The notes beneath the pieces are model-generated. The model was not told the DNA's origin. It saw nothing but the letters and a program-made list of their open reading frames with translations, and did not search any database. Shown piece by piece: positions 45,185-52,435 of a stretch of 64,000 nucleotides of DNA. The position numbers and the translations under genes are program-made. Source of the stretch: Planctomycetia bacterium (lineage in GTDB: Bacteria; Planctomycetota; Phycisphaerae; UBA1845; UTPLA1); assembly GCA_015075745.1 (NCBI GenBank), contig JABTTW010000001.1, positions 1,860,001 to 1,924,000 of the forward strand, given 5' to 3'. Position 1 is the stretch's first letter. Each line of letters opens with the position of its first letter.

Positions 45185-45208
45185 GATCGCCTGCTGCTTC
45201 CGGCGATC
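45185..45208. terminator. Possible hairpin between convergent mrp and HEAT-repeat genes
   Basis: GATCGCC (45185-45191) and GGCGATC (45202-45208) form a 7-bp stem with a 10-base loop. No T-run follows, so its role as a terminator is uncertain. Confidence 0.35.
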
Positions 45209-45231
45209 GCATTCTGACTCACGACGCCGCA

Positions 45232-46851
45232 TTACTCGCGCGATTGCAGTCGCTCGATCGCTCGCTCGATTTCCCGGCGGATGTTCTGACTGAGTTCATG
45301 CTTCAGCGCCTTCCGAAGGGCAGCCACATCCGCCGGAGCTCCGATGACCCCAAGCGCTCGCACGGCCTCGGTTCGGACACCCTCGGACTCGTCGAAAACC
45401 ATGAGATGCGAAATCTTCTCGACCGCCGACACGATCGAGTAGTGCTCCGGCGCCACACACGCCGCCACAGCCTGACAAGCGCGGCGTCGCACCGAAGGTT
45501 CCGGATCGTCGAGTGCTTTAAGCAAAGCCTCCGTGCTGATGCCGGCAGGACCGGCAGCCGAAAGGCCCGCAAGCGCCATCGCCCGAACGCGCTTGGACTT
45601 GTCCTTGAGCAAGCCTTGTACGCGACCAAGATCGTCGGGCCTGTCGCTCAATGCCAGCGCAAAGACGGCGTGCGCGCGAACAACGTCGCTCTTGTCTCGC
45701 GCTAGCTGATCGAGCTTCTCAGGGTACTCAGCGGAAAGTTTCTTGAGAATGCCCTGGGTCTTCTCAACGAGATCGTGCTCCCGACTGTTGCGAGCGGACT
45801 CCCATGCGAGAAACGTCTCCACGAGCGCTTTCTTAAGTCTCTTCGTCGAAAGACGCTCGCCGGCCCGACCAGGCGATGCCTGTCGCTGAAGCTCGACCAC
45901 CGCAGGCTGCCATAGGGAATCCGGCCATCGCCCCAGGTATTCATCGCAAATGTGCTCCGCCGCGTTTGCGTCCTTCTTACGAAGCGCATCAAGCGCCCCG
46001 GCAAACGCCGTGAGCTGAACTTTGATCAACTCCTGAGCATCTTCATTCAGGAGCCTCATGTCGGTAAGACGACTGGTAAGTCTGATATCATATTCCTCGG
46101 CCGCGGAGCCACGCGCGCGCGCAAACGAAACTTTCGCATCAAGCTTCTGAAGGACACGGTCGGGCCGGGACCAGTGGATGATGATCTGCGCCTTCCCGAA
46201 TTGATACTCGCGCTCCAATGACCCCGTAAAACGGCCTTCGACAAAAACCGTCAACCGCGCATGAACGTCGTCCTTGATCTTCGCCAGATCGACGAATTCA
46301 AAAGTCTGCGTCCCCTCAAAGTTGTCGAGCTTCAGATCGCGCTCCCATCGATGCCCGGCATCCAGCTTCTCGACCGGCCAATGAGCGAAGTCGAGGACCA
46401 TCTGCATGATCGTTCGATTAACCGGATCGGAGAGCGGCGCCTGAATCGGAGCGTCCCGCGCCGTAAGCGTGGCGCTCTGAAGCCGCGTGCTGGGAGGCGG
46501 CAGGTTAAACAGCGCCGCGCTCGGGGTCGGCTTGATCTCCTTCTTGTCGCGATAAAGCTTGCGAACCTTCGCGGGCAGGTCGTCCGTCATTTGATAGACC
46601 ATCACGCTGCCGGGCGTCGACTCGTCGATGTTGCATTGAGTAAGCCATGCCTGCTGAGAATAAACCAGCGTCTCCACGTACTCGGGCTTTTTGATCGTGC
46701 GCCGTGTCGTGCGCTTGATCGAGTGCCGCGTGAGATGGCCGGGCAGCAGATTGTTGCGAAAGCTCATTCGCTGCGCGGACTGACCCGGGACCGGCGCCGC
46801 CTGTCCGCCGAATATGACGGCCGCAAGTGCGAGCATTCTGGCATTTCGCAT
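45232..46851 (-). CDS. Secreted HEAT-repeat protein
   Basis: The protein has 539 residues. The ATG at 46851 follows a GGAG ribosome site and begins a signal peptide (MRNARMLALAAVIFGG, cleavage near GQSA). Residues about 60-330 form a domain I do not recognise. From about 375 to the end there are HEAT-like helical pairs (VVRAHAVFALALSDRPDD, RVRAMALAGLSAAGP, PSVRRRACQAVAAC, GVRTEAVRALGVIGAPADVAAL). HEAT repeats act as protein-binding scaffolds; the partner is unknown. A longer frame to 46926 would lack a signal peptide at its start. Downstream of lgt by 84 bp and probably in the panC-lgt unit. Confidence 0.78.
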   Translation of the reverse strand: MRNARMLALAAVIFGGQAAPVPGQSAQRMSFRNNLLPGHLTRHSIKRTTRRTIKKPEYVETLVYSQQAWLTQCNIDESTPGSVMVYQMTDDLPAKVRKLYRDKKEIKPTPSAALFNLPPPSTRLQSATLTARDAPIQAPLSDPVNRTIMQMVLDFAHWPVEKLDAGHRWERDLKLDNFEGTQTFEFVDLAKIKDDVHARLTVFVEGRFTGSLEREYQFGKAQIIIHWSRPDRVLQKLDAKVSFARARGSAAEEYDIRLTSRLTDMRLLNEDAQELIKVQLTAFAGALDALRKKDANAAEHICDEYLGRWPDSLWQPAVVELQRQASPGRAGERLSTKRLKKALVETFLAWESARNSREHDLVEKTQGILKKLSAEYPEKLDQLARDKSDVVRAHAVFALALSDRPDDLGRVQGLLKDKSKRVRAMALAGLSAAGPAGISTEALLKALDDPEPSVRRRACQAVAACVAPEHYSIVSAVEKISHLMVFDESEGVRTEAVRALGVIGAPADVAALRKALKHELSQNIRREIERAIERLQSRE

Positions 46852-46935
46852 GATGAGGCTCCGCAAATCCCCCGATTGCAGGCTCGCCGGTGAGTCGTGT
46901 GCAAGGTCCGCGGTGTACCGCCCCACTGGATGACG

Positions 46936-48165
46936 CTACCTGCTGTTCGTGGCGGCTTCCTCGTCGGGCCATACGAACGGGGCAACGCGCGGGCTCACCA
47001 TCGGCATCCTCTTATAGATTAGCACAAGCATGAGCAGCCCCGCCAGAAAAGTTCCCGCACTGATGGCCTGAGAGATGGTGACACCCCCCACATCAAGCGG
47101 ATTATCCTGCCGGATCGACTCGTGAAGCACCCGGGAAACCGAGTAGAGCATCAAAAACCAGGGCAGAACGATCCCATGCCGCCTGCGATAATAGAAGAGC
47201 ACAGAGAGAATCCAGCATATAAGTGCGGCCGAGACCGTCTCGTAAAGCTGCGTCGGATGAACGGGTTTCGAGCGAAAGCTTTTGGTCAATTCGTTCAATT
47301 CCGCCAGCGTAAGTCCGTACTTCTGGCATTGGCCTTCAACCACCCCGATCTTGGTGTTGGCGTGGGCCAAAACGGCCTTGTGGGCCACATCCTCGCGAGC
47401 TCGGGCAGCCGCATATTCAGGCGTGTTAACACCCGCGTCGTGAGCGACTTTCAGCGCCTTCAAAGATTCGGCGTGAACCTCTTGCAGGCTCTTTCGCGTT
47501 CTGGAATCGTCCGCCACGGCCTCGGCGATGAATTCCTGGGGCAATGGAGAAACTTCGCCCGACCGCTCAATCGAAAAGATCAGCTCCTTGGGAAGCGTGA
47601 GCTGCCCGAACTGGAATTGCTGTGCCATAGCCGGACTGCCATAGGGAAACTGCACGGCCCAGGGAAACTCCGCGCGCTCGACGGCCGGGTCGGAATGATC
47701 CACGCACACCGATCCCCAGCAGCATCCATTCAAAAAACATCCGATCCGCGTCACGGCGAGCCCCCACGCAAGCGACGGCGCCGCCATGTCCATGTACCAC
47801 CGGGTGGATGCCTTTGCGATGAAGTGGAGATAAATGACGATCGCCGGAATTGTCAGCAGCGGACCGCCCCAGAACTCCAGGCCGCCGGCGCGAATGTCAA
47901 AGATCGCGGCGAACGGGTTGGACTGATTGGCAAAACGAGTGTCCCAGTAGTGCAGCACGAACATCAACCGGGCGCCCGCAACACCGAAAATCAGTGAGAT
48001 GAAGCCGATGTTCAACACGATGTCGGGATTTGCCTTTGAACGGTCGGCGCGCCGGCAGGCCATCCAGATCGCCGACAAAAAGGCGATCGTCATCATGACG
48101 CCATAGCTCTTGACGTCGGCAAGCCAGTCGGGCAAATACGGAATCCTGAACATCGTCGGGTGCAT
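46936..48165 (-). CDS. lgt: Phosphatidylglycerol-prolipoprotein diacylglyceryl transferase with internal insertion
   Basis: The protein has 409 residues against the usual 260-300. It attaches diacylglycerol to the lipobox cysteine of prolipoproteins in the membrane. Conserved elements are GVAGARLMFVL, GGLEFWGG, the Lgt signature RIGCFLNGCCWG (140-151) and HPTQLYE (303-309). The extra length is a charged, mostly helical insertion at about 179-299, between the FPYGSPA strand and HPTQLYE, predicted to lie outside the membrane core. The enzyme is probably functional, since the window encodes several lipoproteins. It starts 8 bp after panC with an AGGACG ribosome site. Confidence 0.93.
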   Translation of the reverse strand: MHPTMFRIPYLPDWLADVKSYGVMMTIAFLSAIWMACRRADRSKANPDIVLNIGFISLIFGVAGARLMFVLHYWDTRFANQSNPFAAIFDIRAGGLEFWGGPLLTIPAIVIYLHFIAKASTRWYMDMAAPSLAWGLAVTRIGCFLNGCCWGSVCVDHSDPAVERAEFPWAVQFPYGSPAMAQQFQFGQLTLPKELIFSIERSGEVSPLPQEFIAEAVADDSRTRKSLQEVHAESLKALKVAHDAGVNTPEYAAARAREDVAHKAVLAHANTKIGVVEGQCQKYGLTLAELNELTKSFRSKPVHPTQLYETVSAALICWILSVLFYYRRRHGIVLPWFLMLYSVSRVLHESIRQDNPLDVGGVTISQAISAGTFLAGLLMLVLIYKRMPMVSPRVAPFVWPDEEAATNSR

Positions 48166-48173
48166 GGGGCGTC

Positions 48174-49049
48174 CTATGGCAAGTTTACGAGAATGTTATC
48201 AATCAACCTGACGCCCGCCAACCGAATGGCCCCGGCGATCATCATGCGCGGCTGCGGCCCGCTCAATTCCGCCAGCGTATCCGGGTCCACGACGCTTAGA
48301 TAGTCCGTGGAAACATCCGCCGCGCCGGACACGACCGACTTCATCGCGGCGATCACCCGACCCATGGACATCTCCCCGGCCTCGATCCGATCCTTCCCGG
48401 AACATAGCGCCTTATAGAGGAGTAAAGCGCCGTCCCGGTCTTCCGGCCGCAATCGGGCATTTCTGCTGGATAGTGCCAATCCATCGGCATCCCGCACCAG
48501 TGGACAAACTTGGATCCTCACCGCCATCCGCAGGTCTTCAACCATCCGCCGAATGATAACCGCCTGCTGGGCGTCTTTCTGACCGAAGTAAGCGATGTCG
48601 GGCGTCACAATGTTAAACAGCCGGGCAACGACCGTGCAGACTCCTTCAAAGTGCCCCGGCCGATAGGGGCCGCAAAGTGCATCAGCCAGCGGGCCGGGCA
48701 CAACGCGCGTCTGATCTCCCGGTGGATAAATCTCCATCGTGTCCGGCACAAACAGGAGGCAAACGCCCGCTTCGGCGCAAGCCTTCGCGTCGGCATCAAG
48801 AGCCCGCGGATATGCAGTGAAGTCCTCGTTCGGCCCAAACTGCTTTGGATTGACATAAATACTAACGACGACGAAGGGATCGCTGGCTCCGGCGGCTGCG
48901 TGAATCAAGCTGACGTGCCCGGCATGCAGCGCCCCCATGGTCGGGACAAAACAGATCGTCCGGCCGGCACGACGCGCATCAGCGACCGCACCTCTTACTT
49001 CGGCGACGGTTCGTGCGATGAAGGGAATGCTGGGTGTTCCGATTGTCAC
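48174..49049 (-). CDS. panC: Pantothenate synthetase
   Basis: The protein has 291 residues, full length. It joins pantoate and beta-alanine using ATP to make pantothenate, the precursor of coenzyme A and of the phosphopantetheine arms needed by the Pfa carrier domains. Motifs visible are FVPTMGALHAGHVSLI with the HxGH site, SIYVNPKQFGPNEDF, YFGQKDAQQ, and the KMSKS-like LALSSRNARL. The start is GTG at 49049. It is the first gene of a probable panC-lgt-HEAT unit. The next gene upstream, the selenoprotein, ends 55 bp away on the same strand, so read-through is possible. Confidence 0.96.
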   Translation of the reverse strand: MTIGTPSIPFIARTVAEVRGAVADARRAGRTICFVPTMGALHAGHVSLIHAAAGASDPFVVVSIYVNPKQFGPNEDFTAYPRALDADAKACAEAGVCLLFVPDTMEIYPPGDQTRVVPGPLADALCGPYRPGHFEGVCTVVARLFNIVTPDIAYFGQKDAQQAVIIRRMVEDLRMAVRIQVCPLVRDADGLALSSRNARLRPEDRDGALLLYKALCSGKDRIEAGEMSMGRVIAAMKSVVSGAADVSTDYLSVVDPDTLAELSGPQPRMMIAGAIRLAGVRLIDNILVNLP

Positions 49050-49104
49050 GCCGCATGTTTTACTGCCGCTCGCCGACGCCTTCCAGCGTAAGCCGTAAAA
49101 CTGT

Positions 49105-49617
49105 CTATTCCTTGAGCAATTCCTGAATCCGCTTCTCGATGTCCTTCATGCCGGACTTCGAGAAACCGACCTCGTCAAAAGCGATGCGGCCCTCTTTGTC
49201 GATCAGGAAATTATGCGGAATGGACTTGCCCGAGTAGCTCTCGCGAAGGACGCTTTGGCCGTTCAGCAGCACGGTATACCCCAGCTTTTCCTTGCTGACG
49301 TACTCTTTGACCTTCGCCTCCGGCTCATCCCAGGCGTTGACCGCGAGAAGGCGGAAACCGTCCTTCTCATACTTCTCTACAAGTGCCTTGAGGTGCGGAG
49401 ACTCCGCACGACAGGGCGGTCACCCGACGGCCCAGAAGCAGATCATCACAACGTGGCCCTTGTGCTGGGCCAGGGACACTTTCTGTCCGGACAGATCGGT
49501 TAGCTCAAAGTTGGGAGCAACCTTGCCGGGCGTTCTCTGCGATTGGGCACATCCTCCGGCCAGCATGAACCCGAGGCCCGCCGTGAGAATTTTCTGCGCG
49601 AACACGTTTGTCTTCAT
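49105..49617 (-). CDS. TlpA-like thioredoxin-fold lipoprotein, probable selenoprotein (UPPC active site)
   Basis: The protein has 170 residues if the in-frame TGA at 49420-49422 is read as selenocysteine at position 66. A lipoprotein signal (GFMLAGGC, Cys23) is followed by a redoxin domain: APNFELTDLSGQKVSLAQ, then CFWAVG-U-PPCRAESPHL. Residue 66 is the first position of the CxxC redox motif, with C69 as the second. The frame continues without further stops through AVNAWDEPEAKV, the cis-Pro loop SIPHNFLIDKEGRIAF and a final helix. A hairpin 10 bases after the TGA fits a bacterial SECIS. It probably acts as a membrane-tethered thiol-disulfide reductase outside the cytoplasm. A Cys-to-stop pseudogene is the main alternative. 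The start lacks a ribosome site and may be leaderless. Confidence 0.85.
49393..49422 (-). promoter_or_regulatory. Bacterial SECIS-like hairpin following the in-frame UGA
   Basis: On the minus strand the UGA (49422-49420) is followed by 10 bases and then GTGCGGA-GTC-TCCGCAC (49409-49393), a perfect 7-bp stem. Read as 6 bp, the apical loop is AGUCU with a G in the second position followed by U, starting 16 bases after the UGA. This fits the general spacing and loop rules for bacterial SECIS elements. Confidence 0.7.
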
Positions 49618-49624
49618 GATTGAG

Positions 49625-49654
49625 AGTATAATTGTGAGTAAGGCTGAGTCGCAA
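49625..49654 (-). promoter_or_regulatory. Candidate promoter of the TlpA selenoprotein, probably leaderless
   Basis: On the minus strand TTGCGA (49654-49649), an 18-base spacer and TATACT (49630-49625) end only seven bases before the ATG at 49617. The mRNA would begin at or very near the start codon. Confidence 0.5.
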
Positions 49655-49751
49655 GCTCTCCCTAAAAAAATGCCCTCGCCTATCCGGATTCGCTCCGGTA
49701 GAACCTCCGATTCCAACCATTAACCGCCGCCGCAATCGAGGAACCCCAGGA

Positions 49752-51152
49752 ATGGAGATTCCATTTTCGTTGACTCTCGACCGACATTCCCGTCACAAGC
49801 AAGCCACCGTTGCCTCTCGAACGCGACGACGCATGTTGAGCGTCCTCGTGCTCATTCCCCTGGCGACCGGTTGCACCCTGTTGGAGGCAATCCTCGGACT
49901 TCTGGGGGGAGGTGGTCCGCCCCCGACCACACAAGTCGGGCTTGAACTCATCGCCGATGGCCTCGTCGCGCCGGTCGGCCTGGTGGCCCCGCCCGATGGC
50001 TCAAACAGGTTGTTCGTCATAGATCAAATTGGCAAGATTCGAGTAATCGACTCGTCGGGCAAACTGCTCGACAAGCCCTTTCTCGATCTCGCCGACCGGA
50101 TGGTCGCCATCAACACCAGCTTCGACGAGCGCGGCCTCCTGGGCCTCGCATTCCATCCTGACTATGCCAATAACGGCCGCCTCTTCGTCTTCTATACCGC
50201 GCCGAAACAAGCAGACATTCCCGCCGGGTTCGATTCTGAATCGCACATCTCCGAGTTTGCGGTCCTGCCCGGCGACGCGAATTGCGCCGACTCAACCAGC
50301 GAACGCATCGTGCTGCGATTCGGCAAACCGCAGGCCAACCACAACGGCGGACAACTCGCCTTCGGGCCCGACGGATTTTTATATATCGGTGTCGGTGATG
50401 GTGGCGCCGCAAACGATGAAGGCACGGGACACAATCTGACCATCGGCAACGGTCAGGACAAAAACTCCCTGCTCGGCAAAATCCTCCGCATCGACGTCAA
50501 CGGCGCATTGCCGTACCAAGTGCCCCCCTCAAACCCCTTCGTCGCAGACCCCAACGCCCGCGACGAAATCTTCGCCTGGGGCCTGCGAAATCCCTATCGG
50601 TTCTCATTTGAATCAACCGGACAGAATCGACTATTCGCCGCCGACGTCGGACAGGCGCTCTTCGAAGAGGTCAACATTGTGACACTCGGTGCAAATTACG
50701 GCTGGCGCATTCGAGAGGGCTTCTCTTGTTTCGACCTGGACAATCCCGTCGTCCCCTCTCAGAACTGCGATACCCACGCCGCCGATGGAACGCCCCTCAC
50801 CGACCCCATCCTGCAATACCCCCACAGCGAACCCGCCGGCGGCCCGCAGGGCTCGGCTGTCATCGGCGGATTTGTCTACCACGGCAACACGCTCCCCCTC
50901 GTCGGACAATACATCTTCGGCGACTACAGCAAGGGGCCGCCCTTCGCTGACGGTTCGCTCTTTGCCGCCGAAGAATCCGCCGAGGGCGCCTGGTCGATGC
51001 GGGAAGTCGGCGTTCGCGATCGTCCCGATCTTCGATTCGGCAGATTCATTCTCGGCTTCGGGCAGGATGCCGCGGGCGAACTCTACCTCCTGAGTTCCGC
51101 GAACCTCGGACCCACCGGCGAAACCGGACAGGTGCATCGGATAATTCCGTGA
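49752..51152 (+). CDS. Soluble PQQ-type sugar dehydrogenase-like lipoprotein
   Basis: The protein has 466 residues. A lipoprotein signal with lipobox PLATGC (Cys about 41) is followed by a six-bladed propeller of the glucose/sorbosone dehydrogenase (GSDH) family. Visible family segments are DERGLLGLAFHPDYANNGRLFVFYT, QANHNGGQLAFGPDGFLYIGVGDGG, NSLLGKILRIDV, EIFAWGLRNPYRFSFE, DVGQALFEEVNIV and GANYGWRIREGFSCF. Some relatives oxidise aldoses with PQQ; many planctomycete members are uncharacterised. The start follows GAGG at some distance. It is followed by a cytochrome c-type lipoprotein 45 bp downstream, a plausible electron acceptor. It diverges from the TlpA selenoprotein. Confidence 0.9.
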   Translation: MEIPFSLTLDRHSRHKQATVASRTRRRMLSVLVLIPLATGCTLLEAILGLLGGGGPPPTTQVGLELIADGLVAPVGLVAPPDGSNRLFVIDQIGKIRVIDSSGKLLDKPFLDLADRMVAINTSFDERGLLGLAFHPDYANNGRLFVFYTAPKQADIPAGFDSESHISEFAVLPGDANCADSTSERIVLRFGKPQANHNGGQLAFGPDGFLYIGVGDGGAANDEGTGHNLTIGNGQDKNSLLGKILRIDVNGALPYQVPPSNPFVADPNARDEIFAWGLRNPYRFSFESTGQNRLFAADVGQALFEEVNIVTLGANYGWRIREGFSCFDLDNPVVPSQNCDTHAADGTPLTDPILQYPHSEPAGGPQGSAVIGGFVYHGNTLPLVGQYIFGDYSKGPPFADGSLFAAEESAEGAWSMREVGVRDRPDLRFGRFILGFGQDAAGELYLLSSANLGPTGETGQVHRIIP

Positions 51153-51197
51153 AGATCAATCAACATCAACCTTTTGGGCTCGCAAAAGGGAGAAACC

Positions 51198-51650
51198 ATG
51201 AGATGCTTCGTCGTCACCATCGCCCCCATCCTCATAACCCTGGGGGCTCTCTCCGGATGTGACACAACCATCGTCCCTGGCGGCCTGCCTTCAGACTCTG
51301 ATACCAACGACAAGGACCCCGGCGTCTCCTTCGCCAACGACATCCAGCCGATCTTCACGACACGCTGCGCCGCCTGCCATCGCGACGGCGGAGCAGCCGC
51401 CTTGCCGAATATCGCCATGCGACTCGATCAAGGCCAATCGTTTGCATCTCTCGTGAATCAACCAAGCGGACAAAACGCAGGCGTCACCCTCGTCATCCCG
51501 GGCAATTCATCCAACAGCCTGCTGTTCCAAAAAGTAAGCTCGCCCGTCCCCCCAGTCGGCTCGCGCATGCCCCTCTTCTCAAGCCCGCTCGATCAGGCGG
51601 AACAAGACCTAATCCGCGACTGGATCGACCAGGGAGCGAAAGACAACTAG
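51198..51650 (+). CDS. Cytochrome c-type (PSCyt1-like) lipoprotein
   Basis: The protein has 150 residues. A lipoprotein signal ends at GALSGC (Cys about 20). The mature part has one CxxCH haem site (RCAACH) preceded by FANDIQPIFTT, the typical start of a planctomycete PSCyt1-like domain, and ends with DLIRDWIDQGA. A Met for the sixth ligand may be that in GSRMPLF. The ATG at 51198 follows AAAGGGAGAAACC and is preferred over an upstream in-frame ATG. It lies directly after the sugar dehydrogenase, so it may accept its electrons. Confidence 0.9.
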   Translation: MRCFVVTIAPILITLGALSGCDTTIVPGGLPSDSDTNDKDPGVSFANDIQPIFTTRCAACHRDGGAAALPNIAMRLDQGQSFASLVNQPSGQNAGVTLVIPGNSSNSLLFQKVSSPVPPVGSRMPLFSSPLDQAEQDLIRDWIDQGAKDN

Positions 51651-51670
51651 CAATCGACGTGACTCAATCG

Positions 51671-52315
51671 CTAAGTTCTGCCCTTCCCAACCGCCGCCAC
51701 AAAGCGCCCTATCGCCTCGGCATCCTTGATACCGGGCGAAGATTCGACGCCGCTTGAAGCATCCACCGCCCATGGATGTATACGGCGAATCCCGGCCGCA
51801 ACATTCGCGGAAGTCAGTCCCCCGGCAAGAATGATCGGCGGGGCGTCATCCAGCGCCCCCGCCTCGCGGGCCCCGGCAACGAGGTCCCAGTCAAAGCGCT
51901 TTCCCGTCCCGCCGCGTGCCTCGGGATTGAATGCATCCAGCAGAACGCCGCACACGCCGGCGTCCGCGAACCGGCGCACATCGTCAACGAACGCCTTGTA
52001 TCGCACCGACATCGCCTTGATCACGCGCAGCCCGCCAAGCTGACCGACCATCGCCGGCGGCTCGTCGCCGTGAAGCTGCACCGTTGAGATTCCCACCTCT
52101 GCAGCGATCCTGAGGATCGTCGCCGCCCGTGAATTCACAAAGACCCCGACCGCACTGACGAAGGGCGGCAGCGATGCGACAATCTCCCGCGTCTGCCGCG
52201 TCGAAACGCGCCTGGGCGAATCCGCAAAGACAAGACCGATCGCATCCGCGCCCGCCTCGGCGACCGCCATCGCATCTTCAAGTCGCGTGATCCCGCAAAT
52301 CTTGATTCGCACCAT
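51671..52315 (-). CDS. trpF: Phosphoribosylanthranilate isomerase
   Basis: The protein has 214 residues. It is the TIM-barrel enzyme of tryptophan synthesis that isomerises phosphoribosylanthranilate. The catalytic Cys lies in VRIKICGITR, and the rest follows the family: ADAIGLVFADSPRRV, VGVFVN, VQLHGDE, LLDAF, LAGGLTSANV and VDASSGVESSPGIKD with the catalytic Asp. The ATG at 52315 begins the canonical sequence; a longer in-frame start upstream falls into recJ sequence. No other trp genes are near. Divergent from recJ. Confidence 0.96.
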   Translation of the reverse strand: MVRIKICGITRLEDAMAVAEAGADAIGLVFADSPRRVSTRQTREIVASLPPFVSAVGVFVNSRAATILRIAAEVGISTVQLHGDEPPAMVGQLGGLRVIKAMSVRYKAFVDDVRRFADAGVCGVLLDAFNPEARGGTGKRFDWDLVAGAREAGALDDAPPIILAGGLTSANVAAGIRRIHPWAVDASSGVESSPGIKDAEAIGRFVAAVGKGRT

Positions 52316-52435
52316 GTGAATCGTCGCCTGATAAATCCGAGCCGCCCGGTTTGCCGTCGGCCGAAGACTCAGCGTACCATGCAGACGATCAGCGGGGAAC
52401 ACGCCCGCTACCCGCGAATTACAAAGGACGCCGTC

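Noticed and set aside
49420-49716. A truncated TlpA-like pseudogene ending at TGA
   Set aside because: The frame resumes exactly after the TGA with intact PPC and a full redoxin domain, and a SECIS-like hairpin follows. Selenocysteine explains this better, although a recent nonsense mutation cannot be fully excluded.
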